Shown here: one piece after another, positions 56,125 through 64,000 of the stretch | Layout of the letters: the number at the start of each line of letters is the position of its first letter | How positions within the stretch are numbered: the first letter of the stretch is position 1 | Assembly: GCF_001641265.1 (NCBI RefSeq) | Contig: NW_020167532.1 | Coordinates: forward strand, 1,080,524 to 1,144,523 | Length of the DNA stretch: 64,000 bases | Reading direction: 5' to 3' | From: Pseudogymnoascus destructans | Taxonomy: Eukaryota > Ascomycota > Leotiomycetes > Thelebolales > Thelebolaceae | Notes under the pieces: model-generated | What the model was told of the DNA's origin: nothing | Databases searched by the model: none | Seen by the model: only the letters and a program-made list of their open reading frames with translations | Position numbers and translations under genes: made by a program

Positions 56125-57379
56125 GAGGTGGCGCGAAATACTTTATGGGCACAAGGGCGCTTTGGTACCTTGTATTTCGCCAGCGCCTCTTGAGGACCAA
56201 AATTAACACAATTACTTCAAAAGCGGAATTCACCACGGGTTTCCATTACCCCCACCCCCCCAAGCTAGCCGAAGGGCCATTTACACAGGAGCAGTAGCAA
56301 CAGAATTGAAAAGAAAACGAGGCTCAACCGAAATATAACCACTGGCGGCAATTTGTCACATCAAGCTGTGCTTATAGAGGACTCATCTCCAAATCGCCGG
56401 CCAAAATGATCGAGACGAGGTGCAAACGCGACTGATGAGCCTAATAAACCTGATGTGGAATCACCTCTCAAGTCAAACAAAGCACAGAATCAACCGTCTG
56501 AGGTCAGCCGGGAACCTGTGCGAGCACAACTTTAGCCAAGAACCACTGAGGGCGAGCCGGAGATTCGCTGGTAAACAGCCTGAGTTCGATATGCTGAGTT
56601 CGATATGCTCCCATACGAAGGGACAGTCTTAGTTGGGCGCTAGGGTACAAATCACTGGAGCGATCAACCAACTGATATATCAAGAATGGCTTCAATAGAA
56701 TATATATTGTCTGGAGAGCAACGTCCTGAGCCAGCGCCAGGATGTTGCACTCGGTGAGTAAACTAAGCCTATATAGTTCTATATGTGAGACATCTACATG
56801 AGAATATCGAACACGTGACATGAACAGCTTCAGTCCCAACTGAGAGACAGCACTACCGAAGCGCCAGTCGGCTCGGCGAAGTAATAGTAATAATGTGGAT
56901 CTACGTTTACCTCCACCCCCCAATCGCTCACCGCGTAATAAGAAGAAAGCGCCCTCGAAAGCTGCAAGCTGAAGCTAACTCTACAAGCAGGGCTAGGAGA
57001 CAAAAAAAGCTATCCGGAAGGTGAGCACTTCCATGCACTTGCTTCGAACACAACTTATACCTTTCGAAAAGGAATTATCTAGGATAATATGCTTGTCCAA
57101 GCATGCAGGACATGTAGAGCAAAGCTTCAAACCTGCATAGGCTCCACGTGCGAGAAGTCTATAACAGCGCCCAATATGGCCCCTGTTTCTCCAGCCGCGA
57201 CCTGGGGGACAGGAAGACCCAGGTAGTAGGTAAATTTCTCGGTCCTGACCAAGACGGTGGCCAAGATGACGGATTTATTTGGCCGGGCGGGGGCCAGGCC
57301 ATGATGTTGGATAGACAGCTAGGATATGATGGGCGGTGTATCAGCCCATCTGTGGGTGGTACCCATCACACATGAGAAT
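56125..57379. other. Intergenic region without a supported gene
   Basis: No conserved coding sequence, RNA gene or repeat could be supported. Open frames of 70-140 codons on both strands here have no protein-like composition. Confidence 0.4.
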
Positions 57380-57745
57380 AGACTGGCCGGCCCGGACCGT
57401 AAAGACCGGACTGGACTGGACCGGACCGCTTATATGAGTTTCCAGTCCTTAAATTTAAGACCGGACCGTGGTTCGGTCCTCCTTTTTTTAAAAAGCCCGG
57501 ACTGAATTTCAGTCTAGTCTCTAGGGTTAAGACCGGACTGTGGTTCGGTCCTCCTTTTTTTCAAAGCCCAGACTGAACTTCGGTCCAGTCTCTAGGGTTA
57601 AGACCGGACTGTGGTTCGGTCCTCCTTTTTTTCAAAGCCCGGACTGAACTTCGGTCCAGTCTCTAGGGTTAAGACCAGACCGTGGTTCGGTCTAGGCTTT
57701 TTTACCATCCGAGCTTTTTTTTAAAAAGCCCGAACTGAAGTTTAG
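57380..57745. repeat. 71-bp tandem repeats rich in GACCGGAC/GGTTCGGTC
   Basis: Successive units start CTAGGGTTAAGACCGGACTG at 57521, 57592 and 57663, a period of 71 bp; degenerate half units extend on both sides. Each unit holds small inverted motifs (CCGGACTG / CAGTCC, ACCGGAC / GGTTCGGTC), so single strands can fold. Tandem GGACCG-type repeats of this sort occur at the ends of some hAT-like and foldback elements. Confidence 0.9.
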
Positions 57746-58129
57746 TATATTTAGCTTGTAGATCACGATGTTAGTCCTGTGACCAAGAGTAACGGTATAT
57801 AGTAACGGTATATTGATAGAAATTAGGATAAATTTATCATATAGATAATAAATTATGGTAATTACATTAGAGTTATAAGTGCCGTATGTCTCAGAATGCA
57901 TCAGCTTACAGTGGCTTCCCTACCATCACCACCACCGCCATCGCACACAGGTTTGTGTCGACTTTGGGAGGCCAGCCTTCCTACCACCTAGCGCAAAGGT
58001 TGGTATCTATCGCAGTAGTTAACATAATATATTGTTCAAGCTGGTTCCAAATGCTATATAAGGCTAATTAGTGATATATTCCGTTACTGTGAGCCGTTAC
58101 TCTAACCCACATCTGAATAGTACCCTCCT

Positions 58130-60886
58130 CTACCTTCTAAGTCGTTGCGAATGTGGAGGAGTATCAATGGAGGCTTCATCATTCTGAAGGTCCTTATTTA
58201 GAACCCCAAAATTTCGCTTCCTCTGAGTTTCCAATCTTCCATTGCGACCTTGTGTAGCTCTATGTGGCGTTAATGGGTCTGGTAGGTCTTGTTCAGCATC
58301 CTCCTCGTCAGATGATATTACCATCGTCATAGCAACTTGTCGATCAGAGTCCTCAATTATAGAGTCTGGGTCAGGAGCGCCAAATACATGGTCTATATTA
58401 TCCCAATGATTATCAAGTTCCCACTTATACCTATGATAGTGTTTAACAATCATGGACTCTCGAACTGTAGCCGTACTCATTTGTGCCCTGTGGTATTCAT
58501 GGATATCGCGGGCAATATTAAATATGCGCTCAACTCCAGTACCAGTAGCTGTTTAAAGCGATTTGTAAGATATTTGCGTTACTCTTAACCGTTACTGTAG
58601 GAGCTTACCTGGTACTGCAAGGATATCCCTTGCCATCTTCGCAACTGAAGGGTAAGAGAGCTCTAAGGTCTTCCACACTAGGAGCACTGGAGTATCTGCA
58701 TCAGCACTAACCACTGGCGCATTTAAATAACGCTCAGCTTCATTATAGCTGGTACTTGATGGGCTCTGCCACCCTTTATGTAGCTGCCGGTTCATCCGAA
58801 ATACCGCATTAAGACTTGTTGGTGTATAGGGGCAAGGCGGTACTGCCTCATGCTGGTCCCTCGAATCTTTTTGATAGTAAGCCTTCCAGTAATCTAAGAA
58901 TATTTGGCGGTACTTCTTTGAGTGGGAACGGTCCCATTCAGGAGCGTTAAAAATGTCCAGTTTCTGAGATGGATCAAGAATTGCAGCAAGAGCATACGTC
59001 TGTTCAACAGGACCACCAGTTTCAGTATAATAGTGCCTTAACTTTGCAACACCTGCAGTAATAGCAGCAGTAAACTCGTCTACCCAAGGATTAGATGCTG
59101 TATCCTTGTTATATAGCTTTTGATTAATATCATCAAGATGGTCAAATAATGTATTGTATACATTCCATGTATGGTTGATTGTAGTGTCTTTCGTGTTTCC
59201 AATAAGATGAGTAAATTCTGCAAAGGGCCGCAGAAGAGCGACTAAGTATTTTAGTTTTTTCCAGTCGGTTGGTGATAATGCGAATTGATCAAGATGAGGC
59301 TCCTTAATAATCTGTTCCTCAAGCCAACTTTTAATTGGGATGCGTAGTCTTATCGCTCGGACTATCATGTCATATGTAGAATTCCAGCGTATATCAATAT
59401 CCCGTTTTAGCCGCAGTAGTCTCTTTGCTTTTATATCAGATTGCTTCTGGAGCAATAATTCAGTTTTCTTTGCAGACCTGCTCACAAGATTGCTAAGAGT
59501 GCGTATCTGTGTATTTGACGTCAGTTAGCGTCACTATCAAGCGTTACTATCATGGACTAACCTTTCTAATAGCTGATGTGACTGTCGTATCATCAGTAAT
59601 TGAAACACCAGTAACATCTATAACTTCTTCAGCCATGTCGACATTGAAGGCCTTTAGCATAGCTTTTACAACTAGCTGTATAACATGCGCCATGCATGGT
59701 ATTTTTGTTGCATCACTACTCCACTCTACTTCTTGTGTAGTACTTCTCATGTAGCTCTCAAGTTCCTTGCGCATTGTTCCATTGTTTGATGCATTATCAG
59801 TTGTCACGCAAAAAAGTCGTCCCGTAATATTGAATTGTTCCAGTACATTGTGTACAACAGCTGCCATATTTTGTCCTGAATGGACTCCAGTCATTGGCTC
59901 AAAACCAATAAGACACTATAAGATGTATGTTAGTAAGTTAATATATTATTATATAAGTTATAATCTGCTCACCTCTCTCCATTGCCAATCATCAGTGATA
60001 TAATACACAGTAATTGCTAAGAACGCTAATTTGAACGGACTTTGCCATCCATCAAGGGCAATTGAAACCTTTGCCATAGGCGGTAAATCCAATAGTAGCT
60101 TCTCCATGACGTTGTTAAATTGCATTGTTAATTCTTTGCGTATAACTGTCCGGTGTGGAATTTCCAGGTCGGGTTTCAACATGTTTAGAACCTTTTGCAC
60201 CTCCTTGTTCTCCACTATTCGAAAAGGGAGGCTTGATGAAATTATGGCTATAATCAACTGCTCTCGCCATGCTGTATGTGTGAAAGGCTGTATGGTATTC
60301 CTTTCCAAATGCGCACGCGGCAGCTAAAGAAGGTCATTAGCGTTACTCTAGAACGTTACTCTAGACCACTGGATAGATAACTTACTAAGTGTAAATGAGT
60401 TTGCGATCCATCCTTTCTACTACAAGCGCCAGATTTGGTGTGTCGGGTTAAAGTAGATGTGCTACTCCCACCTTGTCGAAGCTTAGGGTGTGCAAAAGCC
60501 CTCCAACACAACTGACATAGTACCTTAGGATTGCCAGTTCGGACCTCAGCTCCTTGGTAGAATTGAGTCCATATTAAGGACCTCTTCGACCTTGTCCAAA
60601 CCATATGTCGGAATATCTCTCGATTGATGTTGTTTGAAATCTTCGCAGTCCACCATTGATGCCATTCGTTAGCGGTATCCTCCTTCCATATAACATATCG
60701 ATTATTAGGAGACTTGGGTAGTTTTTCAAGAAGTTCATCAAGAGGAGCTTCAATTCCACTCAGTACATCATCTTGGGAGAAGATAAGTGCTGGCTCGAAA
60801 GGCGAGTTGATATCCTCAGTGTCAGAGGTAAGCGGATGCTCAAATTGTGACTGATTCATCATTGTAAATGGGCTTGGGCTCGACAT
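58130..60886 (-). CDS. hAT-superfamily transposase, apparently intact, 840 aa, five exons
   Basis: Exons 60886-60386, 60323-59973, 59915-59562, 59506-58609 and 58548-58130 join without any break to 841 codons; all four introns (62, 57, 55 and 60 bp) have GT...AG ends. Exon 1 (MSSPSPFTMMNQSQ) has a BED-type zinc finger, VLCQLCWRAFAHP ... TLTRHTKSGAC. The RNase H-like core shows SIALDGWQSPFKLAFLAITV, LFCVTTDNASNNGTMRKELE (catalytic Asp) and PCMAHVIQLVVKAML. The DIRWNSTYDM region and the C-terminal dimerisation domain (WKTLELSYPSVAKMARDILA, then ATGTGVERIFNIARDIHEYH) are typical of hAT. No stop codon or frameshift was found, so it may be an active enzyme. I chose the ATG at 60886 because it precedes the exon-1 domain directly. 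Confidence 0.92.
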
Positions 60887-61927
60887 GTTGTTAAGAGGAT
60901 AGAGAAAATGTACTGTAGTAGGAGTGTAGGTCAATCAGACGAATGATGAATGTTAAGTGAGGCCTTTTGGAAGGACGGCCATTTCTTCATAGTCTTTTGC
61001 AACAGAACAAATGGTAGTACAGAATACAAGAATGCCACATTGCAATAGGGTAATATTTGAACTCTTTGTCGTTACTCTTTGCCGTTACTCTTTGCCGTTA
61101 CGCATTGCCATTACGCATTGCCGTTACTCATTGCCGTTACTCTTTGCTATTCCTATTTTGTGTTAGTTGAACATAGTATTATGGAGTTAAACAATTTTGT
61201 CTAGCTCTAATTAGGTTTACCATAACGCTAGAGAGTAACGCTTACGAGTTTTAAATTACAAAATCAGCAATTTGGTTTCATTGGCTTAACAATTTGCTAC
61301 ATTAGCCCTATCTTATTTCAAAGTCCGAAGCTATATCTAGTACTATTAGCTGTTGCTACAGCATATAACAAGATAATGAGCAGTGTGTATAACCCTAAGT
61401 AGATACAGATCGATTATATTTCCTATGTAGCATAATATAAAGTTAAACTGTATAACCGACATTTGATTGTTAATTGGCCGGGCTGTATTCCTTGGCTCAG
61501 CCGAGGAGTAGAAGCATGCTGGCTTTTTGCTTTTGGGCTCTCTTCCATTACTGCTGGCCGTTACTGTAGCCTACATGTAACCGAGATGATGAGTAGTAGC
61601 CCTTATTTTTATTGGATGCAGAGTCTGTATATCCTAGCTAGTGTAATATGAATTGGAATTGCAAAATAGGCGTTTGACTGTTAATTGGTCGGACTGTGTT
61701 CCTTGGCTCAGCCGAGGAGTAGAAGCATGCTGACTTTTTGCTTTTGGGCTCTCTTCCGTTACTGCTGGCCGTTACTATGAGTACAGTAGTCACTATTCGG
61801 AGTACTGACAAATAGTTTTATTAGATAGTAACGGCAGATAGTAACGGCAGAAGATCTCAAAATGGAATTCAGTAACCACAAAAACTCCATTGGTTTAGTA
61901 TACTATAGTACAGTATACGACATGAAT
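60887..61927. other. Non-coding region with 13-bp motif arrays
   Basis: No gene is supported. At 61070-61154 there are six to seven tandem 13-bp units of the type CGTTACTCTTTGC, directly upstream of the hAT gene. Further motif pairs lie at 61221/61234, 61546/61559, 61757/61770 and 61827/61840. Two copies of a segment of about 107 bp (from TTGGCCGGGCTGT or TTGGTCGGACTGT to CTGGCCGTTACT) start near 61470 and 61684. GGAGTAGAAGCATGCTG is identical in both. Confidence 0.85.
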
Positions 61928-62813
61928 TTACTCCTCCTCCTCCTCCTCCTTCTCCTCCTCCTCCTCTTCTTCCTCCTCCTCCTCCTCCACCTCCTCCTCC
62001 TCCTCTACACGAACCCCGACAATGAAGCCATTGAGGCTATCCTCGTCCTCATCATCGTCCTCCTCATCCTCTGATATAACCACCTCCACTTCTTCACCAT
62101 CATCATCAAAATCTACCAGCCCATCTTCAACATCAGCATTGCTGTTATTCTCCCACTGCTTCACGAACTCTTTGATATTATCAGGGTTGCTAACCCCCCC
62201 AGCAAACTCTTCGATCTCCTTCCTTGAGAGTTCGGGCATAAGGATGTTGCCAGCAAGGGCAATATTGCGCTCCCAGCGCTCAATGACTGGGACCATGTTG
62301 CTGGCCCAGATATCCTTTAAGGTATTTTCTTCACCGCTGTCGCTAGTCGATGTCTTGCCAGTCTAACCATTATGTTAGATAGTATCGTCATGTTTTAGCT
62401 ATTACTTACAGCTTTGCCTTCGCCCTTTGGTAGGGCCTTCAACTTCTCCTCCAGCTCCTCTGCATTAATGGCCGCAATAGCCGCACTCTCATCATTAATA
62501 GCGGCTGTGAGGCGGGAATTGGCGTCAATACCACGAGCGGTGCGCCTGTCCATGATATCCTGCTGCGTTGTAGCTAACACGGCAGCTTGTTCATTGGCCG
62601 TAAGGCCCTCCCAGTCATCTTTACCCTGGCGGGTACGGCGTGCACGGCTCATAGCCTAGCTTTGCTATCAGCTCTAGAACAATTGATATCAGGATGGTAG
62701 GATTGTTATACCTGTCGGTCCGCATTCTGAGCGAGCTCAATGGTGTGGGCAGTAGCTGCAATGACTTCCGCGCGTCTCTCCTCATATGACTTCGCAGTGG
62801 CTGGAGACGACAT
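61928..62813 (-). CDS. Acidic protein of unknown function, 260 aa, three exons
   Basis: Exons 62813-62712, 62655-62410 and 62362-61928 join in frame to 261 codons. The N-terminus is helical and mixed-charge (MSSPATAKSYEERRAEVIAA, SRARRTRQGKDDWEGLTANE, EELEEKLKALPKGEGKA). The middle (SNMVPVIERWERNIALAGNI, LMPELSRKEIEEFAGG) has aromatic, hydrophobic spacing like a folded helix pair. The last 75 residues are Asp/Glu-rich and end in an almost pure Glu run. I do not recognise the family. An acidic tail of this size next to a histone-like gene recalls histone chaperones, but that is only an inference from composition and position. Confidence 0.7.
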
Positions 62814-63441
62814 GGTAAAGTTGCGTTAGAGGCGATTTGGAGCTGATGAGCGTTACTATAGGGCGTTACTGTTAGCACTGGCTTTGATTATACTGTTGTG
62901 AGAGTACTTCAATGTGCTAACAAGGCGGACGTCTTTTGAAAGTAGGGGCGCAACTACTTACTGGTCGGGTCGGTATAGTCAATAAATTTGGAAATCTAAA
63001 AGGAAGTTAATAATCAGAGGTAATCAAATGTAAGGGTGGTTTCTTTGCTAACTTACTCGTACTATTCTTTGTTATTGACACGTCCGGATTTGAAACAAGA
63101 AACGGAGTTTTTTTTGTTTGCAACAACACTTAAGCGCCCTTACTTCGAATTCGATCCTAACTTCTACAACAATTCTGAGATAACGCGTCTAGCAACATTG
63201 GTAAGTTCAATCTTCTTTACATTTGATTTAACCCTACAGTAACGCTGTAGAGTAACGGTATTGTGTTTATTTTACTAATATACAAGTTCTAGCAATTTTT
63301 CCTTCTGTCACCAACCTTTGTAAGTTCACCCCTTTTGTTCTTTGGGCGTTACAACTACAGTAACGCCCAGCAGTAACGCCAAATTGCTACAATATGGCAA
63401 ATTAACATGTTTTAGATATCGCTCTCGCTCACATCTGTACC

Positions 63442-64000
63442 ATGGCTCGCACCAAGCAAAAGCCTGAGCGCCACGGTAAGTATTCCACCCTACCCTACAA
63501 GCAATACAAGGTTACTAACTCAACAAACAGTCGATATTCACAAGACTGCACGCCGAGCCCTGCCAAGAAAAGATCTGGAGCTACAATGCCCAGAAAAGGA
63601 ACTGGGAGCGGGATCACCCTGGCTCCAACTTCCCACAACAAGCCCCTCGCCCTGTCCCTCCTTTGAGCAAGGCTTCTGTCAACAGTATGCTATTCTTTTC
63701 TAATAGAATATTGTTCACACTACTAACTTATATGAAAGAACGGATCGTCGCCGAGATCCGACACTACCAGAAGTCGGCCGCCCTCATCCTCCCCAAACTC
63801 CCATTCCAGCGTCTTGTTCGTGAAGTCGCGCAAAGCTTCATGTCAGACCTCCGCTTCCAGTCTACTGCCATCTGTGCCCTCCAAGAGGCCGCTGAGGCCC
63901 ACCTTGTGTCATACTTCGAAGGTAAGCTGTCTCTATGAACACCTACAAAAACTATACTAATAGTGCGAAGGGGCCAACATGTGCGCCATCCACGCCAAGC
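63442..64000 (+). CDS. Divergent histone H3-like protein, partial at window edge
   Basis: The histone fold is clear in exons 63739-63921 and 63971-64000+: EIRHYQKSAALILPKLPFQR, LVREVAQSFMSDLRFQS, AICALQEAAEAHLVSYFE and, after an intron, GANMCAIHAK. Loop 1 has normal H3 length, so it is not CENP-A-like there. MARTKQ, the exact start of H3, is encoded at 63442. The exons between (63442-63475, 63531-63684) do not connect MARTKQ to the fold in one phase with the obvious splice sites. Splicing to an AG at 63567 would (tail EKIWSYNAQKRNW ... PVPPLSKASVN). Alternatively a frame open from 63036 through exons 63293-63319 and 63416-63475 reaches the fold in phase. The usual tail (ARKSTGG, APRKQL, K27-K36 region) is absent. 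Confidence 0.75.

Noticed and set aside
63739..63921. A CENP-A centromeric histone
   Set aside because: Loop 1 (QSFMSDLRFQSTAI) has the length of ordinary H3, without the extra residues typical of the centromere-targeting region.
57380..64000. A Starship-type giant transposon
   Set aside because: No DUF3435 tyrosine recombinase (captain) or usual cargo families are visible; the only recombinase seen is a hAT transposase.

Overview
The window is nuclear DNA of a filamentous ascomycete (Pezizomycotina). The evidence is the short GT...AG introns (about 42-90 bp) with CTAAC-like branch points, and gene families typical of moulds: a SAT4/PTH11-type rhodopsin-like membrane protein, alpha-1,3-glucan synthase, ATG15 lipase, a VPS9-domain exchange factor, a peroxisomal 4-coumarate:CoA ligase-like enzyme, and Fot1/pogo, Ty3/gypsy and hAT transposons. 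I cannot place the species.

Layout. 1-6.6 kb: a rhodopsin-like gene running off the left edge, a small spliced membrane protein, then repeat-rich DNA with a truncated short-chain dehydrogenase and a minisatellite. 6.7-13.5 kb: one giant repetitive gene for a Glu/Ala/Val/Pro-rich protein of about 2220 residues. 14.3-18.5 kb: a CoA ligase ending in a peroxisomal SRL signal, and an NAD-dependent epimerase with a glycine/glutamate-rich tail encoded by a long purine tract. 18.7-20.5 kb: a decayed pogo transposon. 21.7-28.9 kb: an alpha-1,3-glucan synthase pseudogene with stop codons, frameshifts, an inverted 0.24-kb internal piece and loss of most of its synthase domain. 30.5-31.3 kb: a polysaccharide deacetylase. 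31.7-38 kb: a nest of transposon remains dominated by a minus-strand Ty3/gypsy element. 38.2-39.2 and 49.2-50.2 kb: two decayed copies of one small-protein locus, each carrying a perfect hairpin. 39.4-48.1 kb: the best-preserved host block (VPS9 factor and ATG15 head to head, a short TIR element, an 833-residue protein of unknown function). 50.5-55.3 kb: an FHA-protein-kinase pseudogene split by a 2.2-kb Fot/pogo element with 129-bp TIRs. 57.4-64 kb: 71-bp tandem repeats, an apparently intact five-exon hAT transposase, an acidic protein, and the start of a divergent histone H3-like gene.

The least explained signal is in the last block. A 7-bp motif (AGTAACG/CGTTACT) occurs from 57.8 to 63.4 kb as direct repeats with 13-bp spacing, usually in pairs and once as a longer array. 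In the three genes of that block the copies sit in introns and flanking regions with AGTAACG on the sense strand. This hints that the hAT transposase, the acidic protein and the histone-like gene belong to one larger mobile or co-regulated unit. Many nonsense codons in the pseudogenes fit C-to-T or G-to-A transitions, as expected from RIP-type mutation, although no base statistics were computed.
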